Source of the DNA: Selaginella tamariscina
Taxonomy: Eukaryota > Streptophyta > Lycopodiopsida > Selaginellales > Selaginellaceae
Assembly (NCBI GenBank): GCA_003024785.1
Contig: PUQB01000855.1
Coordinates: 1 to 64,000 of the forward strand
Direction: 5' to 3'
Length of the DNA: 64,000 nucleotides
Shown: positions 21,660 to 32,635 of the stretch, one piece after another
Layout of the letters: each line of letters starts with the position of its first letter
Position numbering within the stretch: position 1 is the stretch's first letter
Notes under the pieces: model-generated
What the model was told of the DNA's origin: nothing
Database searches by the model: none
Seen by the model: only the letters and a program-made list of their open reading frames with translations
Made by a program: the position numbers and the translations under genes

Positions 21660-23450
21660 ATGTTAGCATTCATTGAGAAAAAGGCTAAAAAGATAGAATT
21701 TCATTTTGAAAATGGCTCAGAAGGTGTAGAGCCGAATGTGTAAAGAGAAGGAATGAATGGAACCTTGGAGAAACCATCGTCTGATCCAGCCTTTAGCTGA
21801 TCAAAGGAACCAAAGGCAAGCCAATAGAGTGGCTGCCCAATAGCAACCTGAAACTGACAAAAATAGATGTCAAAATATCCTTGGCAGATAAAGAGGATAT
21901 TGTAGAAACAATACAGAAATCTGAGGCTGATCCAAGAATTGGAGGCAGTATCAAACAACTGGTTTAGAGGAGACTGTGAGAGGAACAGAAGGAGTGCTGT
22001 TTATAAACGAGATTGCAAGGAGAAGGATCTCTTGAGAACTCCCGAAGAGGAAGGGAGGAAGGTGTAAGAGGAAATACACCAGAGCAAAGGATTATTACAA
22101 ATATGGCACTTTTTCTGGGAATGTTTGGGGGTACGGTGATGTATCTCACATTCTCTGCAGGAAAGAAAGAAAATCCGAAAAGGCACTTACAACAGTTTGA
22201 AGAGGTAGTAAAACTGTATAAGGTGACGGATGCAGAAAGGCTACTTATATTTCCAATACATTGAAAGGAAATGCCTCTACTGGTATTATGATTTAGAAAA
22301 GGAAGTCAGAGAGGATTATTAGAAGGTTACTGATGCTTTTAAGGAGTATTTCAGAAAGGAGGAATTGCTGGAGGAACATTTAGAGAAGTTAAGGACTATC
22401 CTTCAAGGCAAAATAGAAAAGATAATGAATATACACACCATTTTAAGAAACATAAGAAAAATGTAAGGCAAATGTAAAATGGATGCCTTATTGCAATGGT
22501 ATAAGCAAGGGTTGCTAAAACCATATAGAGATCTAGCACTCACTATTAATGAAAAGGATAGAGAGGATCTCATTAATTAATTAAAAATATATGAGAAGAA
22601 GAGAAGACAAATAAAAAAGATTGCAAAAGGAAAGTTGAAAATATATGGAAGAAAGAAAGAATCCTTTGATGAAGAGGAAGAGAAGTGATGTAGTAAAGGT
22701 TCGTAAATATTTAATAGATGAGAAAGCATTGGCTCAAATGATGAAATCCTTAAAGGGAATGACAGTTAAGGAGGAGATAAAGGCAAAGGTATGTGCACTA
22801 AATGTAACAATCTTGGCCATACAGTGGAGGAATGTAGGCTGCAACTACCTACATGCCAAATCTGCGGAAAGGAAGGACATGTAGCCCAAACTGCAGACAT
22901 TTCCTGAACCAGAATGTGGTTGGTATAGAGAGAGAAAGGAGAATGGATGAACGTCCACCTCCTAGAAGGTTCCCACCTAACAGGAATCGTGGAAATGATA
23001 GGAATGATAATGCTATTCCTTATAAGAATAGGAACAATATATATGGCAGAAGGAATGAAATTCCTTATCAGAATAGGAACAATGGAAGGAATGATGTTCC
23101 TTATGAAAATAAAGAGGATAGGTATTATAGAGAAAAATGGTCCATACAATGGACAACAGAAGAATAAATCCTATACAGAAAGAAATGATAAACAATATAG
23201 AGAAGAAGCAAGATCTTATCAAGGTCAAAGAGGCAGAAATGAGCAATATAATCAGGTCAATGAAGACAAGGACCACAGGGTAGGAATTTTCCTTCCCAGG
23301 TTTGTTATACATGTGGTGAAACAGGACATATCTCTAGAGAATGTCCTAGGCGGAATGTACAACCTCCTACTTCCACCAGAATGACTAATGTGCAGCCTAC
23401 AACATGGCTTATTCAATAGAGGAGGAAAAGGATGAGTATCCACCGTTGCA
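21660..23450 (+). pseudogene. gag of the inner element, broken
   Basis: A plus-strand reading with several frame changes runs from soon after the primer site. An N-terminal helical region around 22,020-22,260 (GGTVMYLTFSAGKKENPKRH) precedes two adjacent zinc knuckles, CTKCNNLGHTVEEC and CQICGKEGHVAQ-C (about 22,793-22,895), the second with a 1-nt loss near its end. An Asn/Arg/Tyr-rich segment with repeats NDNAIPY, RRNEIPYQNRNN and GRNDVPYENK follows, then a third knuckle CYTCGETGHISREC near 23,305. Putting a roughly 130-residue repetitive linker between knuckles is unusual for gag. Confidence 0.75.
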
Positions 23451-23529
23451 AGGGCAGTTATAGCTCCTTATATAAGAAACCAAATATTAAATGCAATGAG
23501 CTTAGTTCAACAAAACACCACCTTCGAGT

Positions 23530-23930
23530 GAAGGATATACAGTCTGTAAAATGGATAAGGAAGTACTGTATGAAGGTGATTATGATGGACAAGTTCCTTG
23601 CATCACAGTATATGTGGGAAGAAATAAGTTAAAACGAGTGTTAATAAATGGAGGTTCAGGTGTGAATTTTATTGAAGAAGGTGAATGTAAAAGGATGGGT
23701 TTAGGACCGATCCAACCTGCTCCATTTAACCTTAAAATGGCTGATCAACGAAGTGTAAGGCCATTAGGTATAGTAAGAGCAGTTACTATATCTGTTAAAG
23801 GACTTAAATTTAAAATATCCTTAATAGTCCTACGAATGGAAGGACAGGATGCAACCTATACTATGTTATTGGGCCGACCTTGGCTTAAGATTGCTTATTT
23901 GTGCAAGATTGGGGCTCAGGAAAAATGACA
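23530..23930 (+). pseudogene. Protease of the inner element with catalytic Asp changed to Asn
   Basis: A continuous stretch from DKEVLYEGDYDGQVPC through ADQRSVRPLGIVRAV to TMLLGRPWLKIA is a recognisable retropepsin. The active-site motif reads VLINGGSGVNFI (codon AAT near 23,647) where the outer copy has VLIDGGS. The Asp is needed for catalysis in this family, so this copy is dead even where its frame is open. Confidence 0.8.
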
Positions 23931-24329
23931 ATAGGACAAGGTGACATGAAGGTGGATATCTATACTCATGCTAAGAGATATTTAGCAAAAAGGGCATTAG
24001 AAGGATATGATTGGATGCAGGGCTTGGATGATCAGGAGAAGAGGAAATTTTGAAGACATACCCTGATCTAAAAGCCCTTGCAGAGATCGATTTATATGCA
24101 ATCGTGAAAGAAAAAAGAAAGCCTCTCAAAAGGAACAGGAAGAGGATCAGTGGGGTTGCAGGAAAAATTTTATAAGTCTGTTTCTTATGAAATGAACTTA
24201 CAGGAACAACCTGCGGATTATACTTATATATACTAATGACCCTCTAGAGCAAGTCAACATAGGAACAGAGAAGGAACCTAAGATGTTGACTATAGCTCAA
24301 GGACTAATCCTGATTTTAAGGATAAAGGA

Positions 24330-25200
24330 TTGGCATTGTTAGCCAAGTATAAGGATGTATTTGCATGGTCCTATAAGGATCTAAAAGGAATACCCCCAGA
24401 ACTCTGTATGCACACTATTCAACTTTTGCCGGGATGCCAACCAGCTAAACAAAATGCATATAGGATGAATCCTAATTATGCAAAGTTGTTAAGGAAAATT
24501 GATAAGTGTTACAGGTTGGTTTTATATATCCTATACAAGGAGCACAATGGTTATCACCACTTGTAATTGTTCCTAAGAAAAATGGAAAGTTAAGAGTATG
24601 TGTAAACTATAAAAAGTTAAATGATTACAGCTAAGGATACCTTTCCGATACCTTTTACAGAGGAAATGCTGGATAATGTTGCTGGACACGAAATGTATTC
24701 CTTCATGGATGGCTTTTGGGGTATAACCAAGTGATGGTAGCTCCTGAAGATCAACATAAAACAGCTTTTATAAGTCCGTGGGGTGCATATGCTTATAGAG
24801 TTATGCCTTTTGGCTTATGCAATGCACCCTTTACTTTCAAAGGATTATAACAGATACCTTTCGGGAATACCTTTTAGACTTTATGAAAGTCTTTATGGAC
24901 GATTTTAGTGTTTAGTTCAAAGGAAGAACATTTGCATTGTCTGGAAAAGTGTTTCCAGAAATGTAGGCAAAATTTAGTTGCTTTAATCCTGAAAAATGTA
25001 ACTTCTTTGTTAAATCAGGAGTCCTTTTAGGACATGTTGTTTGTAAGGAAGGTATATTGGTGGACCAGGATAAGGTTAAGGTTATCCTCAGTTTACAACC
25101 ACCACAAGATATAAAGGAGTTACGTAGGTTTTTAGGAAAAATAGGTTACCATAGGCGGTTTATAAAGCATTATGCTGAGATCGCAAAACCTTTAACAGAT
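24330..25200 (+). pseudogene. Reverse transcriptase of the inner element
   Basis: The start DVFAWSYKDLKGIPPEL is the usual N-terminal edge of plant gypsy RT. Further blocks are APEDQHKTAFISPWGAYAYR, VMPFGLCNAPFTF, the catalytic box FMDDF near 24,900, and RRFLGKIGYHRRFIKHYAE. Several frameshifts and stops are present. The domain would copy the element RNA into DNA. Confidence 0.8.
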
Positions 25201-25289
25201 TTGTAAAGGCAGATGTACCATATGATTGGACATCACAGTGTCAAGAGGCCTTTGACCAACTTCGAAGGCTCTTACTAAAGCACCAATAT

Positions 25290-25680
25290 TGTTAGTCCTA
25301 AATGGGATCGAGAATTCCATGTACAAGTGGATGCCTCTGATATGGCAATAGGAGCCATCCTTACACAGATGCAAGAGGATGGAAAGGATCGTCCTATCTA
25401 TTATGCTAGCCGTAGCTAACACCTAAAGTAAATTAACCACTACAGAAAAAAGCTTTAGGTATATGCTATCCATAAATTTAGACACTATCTTTTGGCTAAT
25501 AAAGTGAAGATTTTTGTAGATCATAAAGCTTTATTATATTTACTTAATAAACCTGTACTTACAGGAAGGTTAGCCAGATGGTTTTTTACTTCTGCAGGAA
25601 TATAATTTTGAGATAATTCATAAACCAGGAAGGCAGCATGAACAGCTGACCATTTAAGTCGCATTAAAACAGACAAAGTT
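25290..25680 (+). pseudogene. RNase H domain of the inner element
   Basis: REFHVQVDASDMAIGAILTQ, DRPIYYASR and KFRHYLLANKVKIFVDHKAL are standard gypsy RNase H blocks, in order after RT, with stops between them. It continues to a DHLSRI block near 25,660. Confidence 0.75.
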
Positions 25681-26029
25681 CCTATACATGCGATGGATGA
25701 TTTTCCTGATGCAAATTTATTTCGTGTTGACGTTCCATTAAGGTGATTAAATCATATAAAACATATCTAGCCACTGGAATAGTACCACCTATTTATAGGA
25801 CAATAGATGAAAGGAAGTTGTTTGTCGTGAGGACACGACACTTTTCTCTCGTGGAAGAGCAGTTGTACAAATTGGGGTCTGATGGGGTGTTACGAAGATG
25901 TGTAAACCCTTTAGAGGTCCAGAGGTTTTAAAAGAGGCTCATTCAGGCCTTGTAGAAGGCCATTTTGTAAAGAAAAATAAGGAAGAAAATCCTTCAGGCA
26001 GGCTTATGGTGCCCTACTTTATGGAGGGA

Positions 26030-27075
26030 GGTAGGTAGCTATTGTAAGGTGTGTGATAAATGCCAACGTGCACAATTGCCTCCAAAAGAAATAAATACAA
26101 CCTTATAATCCAGTTCTCCCATTAGAACCTTTCCAGAAATGTGGAATGGATTTTATAGGACTAATTAATCCTGTGAGCTCAAAAGGAATCAATGCATATT
26201 GGTTTTAATAGATTATATGATGAAATGGGTAGAGGCAGAGCCTATGAGAAGGGCCGATGCATATAATATAGCAACGGTTATATACAATATTATAATAGTA
26301 CGTTATGGCATTCCTAAGGAAATTGTGAGTGATAGAGGAAAGCATTTCGTGAATGAAACGATAGAAATGCTCATGAAGGAGTTTGTGATAAAACACAAGA
26401 AGTCGACACCATATTACCACATGGTAATGGGCAGACTGAGTCGACAAACAAAGTCCTTAAGAACATGTTAAGGAAGGTAGTTCAGGATAATCGGAAAGAT
26501 TGGAATGAAAGGCTACCAGAAGTTCTCTGGGCCTATAGGACAGCTTATAAAGTGACTACTGGTATGACACCTTTTAAGCTTGCTTATGGCTTAGAGGCCA
26601 TAACCCCAATGAGTTTATTGTGCCATCCTTGCGAATAGCGGTACAATATAATATAGGGAGAAGGACTCTATGGAACTCGTTTAATAGAGTTGGAGAAGTT
26701 GGATGAGTTAAGGAGGTACGCCTTATGGACTATACAGGCCATTCAGAAGGAAGGCCTGGCTTGATAGGAAGAGAAGAGGAAAGGAGATAAAGGAAGGGGA
26801 CTTGGTCTTGTGGTATAGAGGTAAGGTGGGAGAAATGAGTCAAAAATTGATTTAAAATGGATAGGCCCTTTTCAAGTTAAGTCTGTAAAGGAAGAAGGAG
26901 TGATGCAACTAGAAATGTTGGAAGGAGAAGAAATCGAGGGAATGGTGAATGTTAATAAGGTAAGAAAGTATATATCACAGGAGAACGTTGCAGGAAATGT
27001 TATTTTTATTGATTTGAGGAGTATATTCTCTATCTATCAGTGCACACGAAACGAGGCTATAGATCTAGGGTTTTA
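26030..27075 (+). pseudogene. Integrase of the inner element
   Basis: A CDKCQRAQLPP block (zinc-binding end) near 26,050 is followed by the catalytic core VLIDYMMKWVEAEPM, RYGIPKEIVSDRGKHFVNET and KKSTPYYH. A frameshift then separates the core from EVLWAYRTAYK-like sequence around 26,525. The C-terminal part runs to about 27,075 (EGEEIEGMVNVNKVRKYISQ). I could not confirm a chromodomain. Confidence 0.75.
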
Positions 27076-27082
27076 CAGAGTG

Positions 27083-28170
27083 TGTCAGAGTTTTAACCCA
27101 AAGGGCCAACATGTGACAACACGTGGCTGCCAGGTGGCCATTCAGCGTCATCACCCTATGTGAGCAACACTAAGTTTCCTAGAACAACCCAACGACCCTA
27201 AGGTTAGACTCTAATGCCCAAGTGGACAGGAGACTTAGGGTTTAGCCTAAGTCTCCCTAGAATGTCTGCCCCCAAAACCCTTGAGGGATAACCCTAGTTG
27301 ACTTAGGGTCTTGCCCTAAAAGACCTAGACATGCTCATGCCCTAACCCCCATCAAGGAGACGGGTGTTCCACACATACCCCTGTGACAGAGCTAAGGCAT
27401 CGTCACTTACTCCTTAAGGAATCACCCTCATCCGAGAGTACAACCCCTTTAGGGCGACAAGGGGTACCCTGAACCATGACTAACCCCTAAGGGTTTGAGT
27501 GGCCAAGTCATACCCTAGACCTCCCAGGCATGAATTCACCAACGTTAAGGGTAAGCTACCCCGAAGGTGGGACGTACCCTTGGCATCTGGAAGTTAGGGC
27601 GGCACAACAGAGGGTTGTGCCTTGACGACACAAGCTAGAGCTTGCACCGGGAGAAGAGTAACGAGTTCAGTCATGAACCCAAAACCCTCACTCCTACATA
27701 CTCTACTTATTTATGTGACGGAGCCCCCCCCCCCTTTTCCTGTATTTGTAAGTGGGTTGGCACTGAATTTCAGCCCAGACAATTAACAGTATGAGCCTAT
27801 AACTCACCCTTACTCCTACCCCTAAACCCTACCCAAGGGGGTGGGGGTTTTAGGGCGTGGGTTAGGGCAACCCTAGGGTTAGGTCAACCCTACAGGTGTT
27901 CCTAACCCTACTTAACACGCCAAACTCATCTGCAACAACCAATCAGCCTATTCATGACGTCAAAATTGGGGGTGGATTTTCTAGAAGGTAAGTTTTAGCT
28001 TCGCTTAGAGTTTTTACAAATACCTAATGACACCTGGCCGGACCATCACCAAATACCCAAGTGCACTAAGCGGGCCTGTTTCCTACTACATCTAGGGTCT
28101 ATCAACATAGTATAGGTAACAACAGTCAACGTCCAAAGTATAGGGTCGAGTCATAGTAAAAACTATGACA
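27083..28170 (-). mobile_element. Solo LTR of family A inside the inner element, TSD GAGTG
   Basis: On the minus strand it runs from TGTCATAGTTTTTACTATGAC to TAAAACTCTGACA, 1088 bp, and is flanked by GAGTG on both sides (27078-27082 and 28171-28175). Removing it and one GAGTG rejoins the host element. It is the product of recombination between two LTRs. Relative to 8922-10735 it lacks about 670 bp and one of the 68-bp repeats. Confidence 0.9.
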
Positions 28171-30390
28171 GAGTGTGCAGCGAGAGAGAGATGTCGGCAA
28201 AGAAAGGATGTTTGCTTACTCGAAATTGTCGGGAGTTGATCAATCCTCCTGATGGAGAGAGATTGGGTCAGGTACAATTGGTACACACAAAGTGGGATTT
28301 CTCCTTGGAGATGGAGAAGGTGTTGACAGAGCTCGGATTGTGGGAGTATGCACAGATTTTGAAGGATGGAGAGCCTCATGATGAGCAGTGTTTCACATTG
28401 GTTATGCTGATGGAAAAGGTGGATAAGCTTGAAATAGGATTTGTAGCGTATTCGGAAGAGAGGAAACTCCTCTTTACAGAGAAGCTTCTAGAAAAGGTTT
28501 TCCTGTTGTTGAGATTAGAGGGAGAAGTTAAGGCAGATAGATCTCACCTTTAAACTTTCTGAAAGAAGGAAAGCAGTATGTGAGTAAGGTAGGTCTAAAG
28601 CTTTCCGATCTCGTGGAGGAGCAGTTGGCAGTGAATTTCATTGTCAACGCTTTTGAGTTCCAAACATCACACATCACGGCGTCAAACCCAGTGATGTCCT
28701 TATATGATGGATTGAAGGCAAAGAGGCCGTGAGAGTGGCTCAGTATTTGATGAAGAGGTTGAGAGAGCACCTATGCGCCATGTAGGAATTGGAGAAGAAA
28801 GAAGAGCCTTCATTAATGATGGCGTTCACGTGGGTACAGGTAATTGCAGATTATGTGCGCTTGCATGGAGAGCCGACAGGGCCGGAAATAGTGGCTCGGA
28901 TGAAACATGTGAGGAAGGAGACAGAGTTGTTTCAAAAGAAGCAGGGGAAGCGAAAAGGATCGAAAGCTAAAGGGAAGGAATTAGAAGGGGACCTGCAAGG
29001 GGAGGAAGAGAAACAGGGAGAAAAGATGCACAAGAAGAAGAAGCCTAAGGTGGAGAAGCAGGCACCGGTGAAGAGGACTACAAGGTCGGGAGGCAAGACT
29101 GGAAAGCAGAAGGTGAAGGCACAGGAAGGACCGGAGCAGAGATTGGTGGTAGATTTGGAGGAAGAAGAGGATGAACAGTCAGGGGTATGATGCAGGAAGA
29201 TGAAGAATTATTTGAGCAAGGAGAAAAGGAAGAACCTGTAGAGCAGTAGGAAGAGGAGTCGCATGAAGTGGACAAGGAGCGGAGGACGAAAGCGAGGCAG
29301 GAGATTAAGTCGAAATCACAGAAGCAGGGGATAATGGATCAGGAGGTCACCCGAAGTTGTTACAGGAGGAGCAGCCCATGATGATCGTGCCATTAGAGAC
29401 GGTGGATCCGTACGAAGCGAAGATATGCAAGAAGGATAAGGTGATGAATGAATGGATGGATGAGCAAGAAGGGAAACGGAAGGGGTTCGAGTCACCTACT
29501 GATACTCCAATTTCGATGATTACGCCGGCAACGGTGGGTATAACCGATGATGGGGTAGTGGAAATTGCAAAGGAAGTGGAAGAGATGGTGCGTGGATCGA
29601 AGTTTCTGAGACACCAATTCAACCCACCGCCGTTCCAGTCATCACCAAGGTCACACGGAGGTATGTACGACAGGGGTGTGTATTGTGGGGGATCACATGG
29701 CATGGCAGTTCCTGATTTCCACTTGGTGAGGAGGATATGTGACAACAACAGCAGGAGGGTAATGTGTAGGCGGATGTCTCATTCAAGCGCAGGAGGGCAT
29801 TTGCACGGAAGGAGGTGCAAACTATGGACACGCAGATTCAGTTTGCACAGATTCTGGCGGAGATGGTAGAACAGGTCATTGGAGGAGGTAATGAGGTGCA
29901 AGATGCAACTTAGATGGCGGCAAGCCTATTCAATCATTTGGTCAATGCTGGATACACTGTTAAGGATAGGGCAGACATTCAGAGGTTGATTGTGCAGGCC
30001 GTGGAGAGTGTCGTGGCACCTAAGATGACCGCCATTTAGGGAATGATGAGTAAGGGCGTTTAGTGACCGGCTAAGCAGAGGACTCCAAGCCCGGTGTGGA
30101 GCTTAAGCCCATGGTGATGTCACAGGAGCCCATGACGCTATTCCAGAGGTTAGTACGAGCACGAGACGAAACCCAGCAGACTGCTACCATATTGTCGATG
30201 GTGGTGGGCAAATTCTAGCGTCTTCAGGAGGAGAACGAGCAGCTTAGGAAGGAGACGCAGGCATTTTGCCTTCAGGTAGCAATGGTGCAGCAGGAACTTG
30301 AGAAGGAAAAGGCGGAGTTTCAGAAGTATAAGGATCAGGAGGAGGTGGAGTATCAGGATGATGCACAGGATGTGTTGCCATGAGGACACA
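28171..30390 (+). pseudogene. Extra coding region between integrase and 3' LTR of the inner element
   Basis: Plus-strand frames with only a few interruptions. 28173-28550 has SAKKGCLLTRNCRELINPPD, then EKVLTELGLWEYAQILKDGE. 28560-28730 has VGLKLSDLVEEQLAVNFIVN. 28789-29190 has ADYVRLHGEPTGPEIVARMK and a strongly basic tract (HKKKKPKVEKQAPVKRTTRS) that could be a nuclear localisation signal, then an acidic end. 29350-29900 has PMMIVPLETVDPYEAKICKK. Near 30,200-30,390 is a Glu/Gln-rich coiled-coil-like segment (LRKETQAFCLQVAMVQQELE). No membrane segment is visible, which argues against a classical env-like protein. The same C-terminal end exists in the outer element. Function unknown. Confidence 0.6.
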
Positions 30391-30399
30391 GCAATGAAT

Positions 30400-30412
30400 A
30401 AGGAGGGGGCAG
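30400..30412 (+). other. Polypurine tract of the inner element
   Basis: AAGGAGGGGGCAG directly precedes the 3' LTR start TGTTAAAGG. The outer element has the matching AAGGAGGGGCAG at 31,078-31,089. Confidence 0.75.
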
Positions 30413-30940
30413 TGTTAAAGGTAAAATATTAGGACATCCTACTGTAGAAAGAATAAGGGTAAGAAGGTCTGTAATAAGCATGGAAGGAAAGGTTGTGAAG
30501 AAGGAAAATCCTTACCGAGAGGAGAAGGAAAAGGAAAAAGATAAAGGAAAAGGAAAAGGTAAAGGATGACGTGGCGAGAGGAAGAGTAGTTAAGGGGAGT
30601 TAGGGCAATAGAGGAAGGGTCTCCATTTGAAGTTCCAGTAAGAGATAGAGGTTCTCTACACTTTGTCTCTTGTATTCATGTAGTAATGAAAGGTGCATAT
30701 TATAAGATCTTATGTGTATGTATGTGTACTCTCAATGAATGGATCTAACAAGGCAATAGCCAAAATCTGTTCTTGCCCTTGACTTCGGAGACCAGTCATT
30801 GTGGCTTTAAGAGAAGGAGTTTTAATATATGTAAATGTGGAGAGTTAAAGGAAAGAAAATGTGTAGCCTTTCCTAAAGGTTAGGTGAAAGGACACCGGTT
30901 AAACAAGAAAAGGTGGGATTTCTGATTTTCCTGTTTAACA
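30413..30940 (+). repeat. 3' LTR of the inner element
   Basis: TGTTAAAGGTAAAATATTAG to CTGTTTAACA, 528 bp, followed by the TSD GGTAT and then the rest of the outer element (CAACTTCCAACCAAGAACTT). Confidence 0.85.
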
Positions 30941-30945
30941 GGTAT

Positions 30946-31089
30946 CAACTTCCAACCAAGAACTTAGGAAAGTGAAGAACAACTTTTGGAAGTATAAAGG
31001 AGAGAATCCACAGTACCATGAAGATCAACATCCAAAGGAAGGAGTAGGATAGTTGCCTTAAGGACACAACAATGAATAAGGAGGGGCAG
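30946..31089 (+). pseudogene. Tail of the outer element after the nested insertion
   Basis: It resumes the Lys/Glu/Asn-rich C-terminal coding segment of the outer element (KVKNNFWKYKGENPQYHEDQ) and ends in the polypurine tract. It is homologous to the end of the inner element's extra coding region. Confidence 0.6.
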
Positions 31090-31641
31090 TGTTAAAGGTA
31101 AAATATTAGGAAACATAGGACATCTTACTGTGGAGAGAATAAGAGTAGGAAGGTTTGTAGTAAGCATGGAAGGAAAGGATGTGGAGGAAAATCCTTACCG
31201 AGAGAAAAAGGAAAAGGAAAATGTGAGTAAGGTAAGGGAAATCTCGGAAAGGAAAAGGATGATGTGGCGAGAGGAAGGGTAGTTAGGAGGTAGTTAGGGT
31301 ATGGGAAAAGGGTCTCCAGAGGGGTCTCCACAAGAAGTTCCAGCAAGAGAGAGAGAGGTTCTTCACACTTTGTCTCTTGTGTTCATGTAGTAATGAAAGG
31401 TGCATATTATAAGATCTTGTGTATGTATGTATACTCTTAATGAATCGATCTAACAAGGCAATAGCCAAAATCCGTTCTTGCCCTTGACTTTAGAGACCAG
31501 TCATTGTGGCTTTGAGAGAAGGTGTTTTGATATGTATAATGTGAGAGTTGGAGAAAAGAGAGTGTGTAGCATTTCTTAAAGGTTAAGAGAAAAAATCGAT
31601 TAAATAGGAAAAAGTGGGGTTTCTTGTTTTCCTATTTAACA
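31090..31641 (+). repeat. 3' LTR of the outer element
   Basis: TGTTAAAGGTAAAATATTAG to CCTATTTAACA, 552 bp, then GTGTG. It pairs with 17618-18132. Confidence 0.8.
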
Positions 31642-31717
31642 GTGTGTATCACTATAATTTTATCTGATTTGTCTATCTCTGGCACACACACGCACTTTCC
31701 TACACACATATACATAC

Positions 31718-31779
<62 letters not shown>
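31718..31779. repeat. Microsatellite (TA)n(TG)n
   Basis: About 10 TA units followed by about 20 TG units, with the same arrangement and flanks as the tract left of the outer element. Confidence 0.9.
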
Positions 31780-31780
<1 letters not shown>

Positions 31781-31782
<2 letters not shown>

Positions 31783-32097
31783 GCGGCGAGATTAATCCCC
31801 CGCCGAGGCCCTTCATGCAGGTCATGAGCGGCGAGATTAATCTCGCTACCCTTCAGGCAGGCTATTCGGTTCCCCTCATGAGCGGCAGGATTAATCCCGC
31901 CACCCATGAGGCTAACCGAAGAGCGGCAGGATTAATCCCGCCGCCCATGGCCCACCGCCTATGCATGCCCTGTGCGGAATCTGGAGGGATTTATCTTGCT
32001 GCCAATGGCCTGTCTAAAGGGCCTAGGCGACGGGATTAATCTCGCCGGATTCTGTGCAGGAAATGGGCGTGTGGCAGGATTAATCCCGCTGCCTAGT
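31781..32097. repeat. Array of palindromes centred on GGATTAATCC, left part
   Basis: About seven units spaced 40-55 bp apart, each with a palindromic core, for example GCGAGATTAATCTCGC (31831-31846) and GGCAGGATTAATCCCGCC (31884-31901 and 31925-31942). Spacers share GCCCATGGCC and GGCCTAGGCGA blocks. The segment from about 31,925 to 32,095 is repeated at about 39,480-39,650 beyond the GC-rich element. No coding function is evident. Confidence 0.85.
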
Positions 32098-32614
32098 TGA
32101 CAGTGGCCCGTCATCGTGGCCAGCTGGCGGGATGCCCACCGCTCGGAGGAGTGACGGATGAAGCGCCGGATAAGGGAGGTACTTCAGGTATGAACTAATG
32201 GCGACCGTTGTCAGGCGGCGGCGTAACGAGCGTAGATCCGATTGTCCGGACCAACTACCCAAGGTACGAAGGACAGCACGCGTGGGGAGGCGCATAAATG
32301 TGACAAGCAAGACTCTGTCATCAGGCGGCAGACCAATGGGAGAGCGCCACCTGTAGCTACCTCCAAGCGAGAGATCCTCACTTGCTCGACTCCTGGGCCC
32401 CGCAACACTCTCTGCCCAATCATCTCAGTAGGACTTCCCCTTTCTTGTACATGAACCCTCACGGCATCCAGGTAGAGGCCATCCAATACCTTCCATTACT
32501 CCTGAGGTAAGGCCTGGCTTGCTGGCCGAACCACCGGGGGTTGGACGTCATCTTGGCGACCACCGTAGTTTCCTGAGAAGCACCACATCTGGCTTGCGGA
32601 GTCCCCAACGACCA
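32098..32614 (+). repeat. 5' LTR of the GC-rich element, promoter part deleted
   Basis: It matches the 3' LTR but lacks about 150 bp between GTAGCTA and CTCCAAGCG (at 32,360). That segment contains the TATA box in the other LTR. Confidence 0.75.
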
Positions 32615-32635
32615 TTTGCGGTGACCACAATGGGA
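32615..32635 (+). other. Primer-binding-site-like block of the GC-rich element
   Basis: TTTGCGGTGACCACAATGGGA abuts the LTR end and shares GGTGACCAC and GGGA with TTTGGTGACCACGGAGGGA of family B. Confidence 0.4.

Larger units (their letters stand above)
21094..30940 (+). mobile_element. Inner Ty3/gypsy retrotransposon (family B), TSD GGTAT
   Basis: LTRs at 21094-21627 and 30413-30940 are flanked by a perfect 5-bp duplication GGTAT (21089-21093 and 30941-30945). The two LTRs are very similar and share features absent from the outer pair, such as GAAAGGACACCGGTTAAA. In order it holds primer site, gag with three zinc knuckles, protease, reverse transcriptase, RNase H, integrase, an extra coding region, and a polypurine tract. 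The order protease-RT-RH-integrase is that of Ty3/gypsy. All genes carry stops and indels. A family A solo LTR interrupts it at 27,083-28,170. Confidence 0.88.
17613..31646 (+). mobile_element. Outer LTR retrotransposon (family B) with nested insertions, TSD GTGTG
   Basis: LTRs at 17618-18132 and 31090-31641 are flanked by GTGTG on both sides (17613-17617 and 31642-31646). The sequence beyond the right LTR (GTGTGTATCACTATAATTTT) resembles the DNA left of the element, which supports one insertion site. GT-rich flanks make the TSD less decisive than usual. Without the nested 9.85-kb element it would be about 4.2 kb, holding gag, protease and a short C-terminal segment but no reverse transcriptase or integrase, so it is a non-autonomous deletion form. 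Confidence 0.75.
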
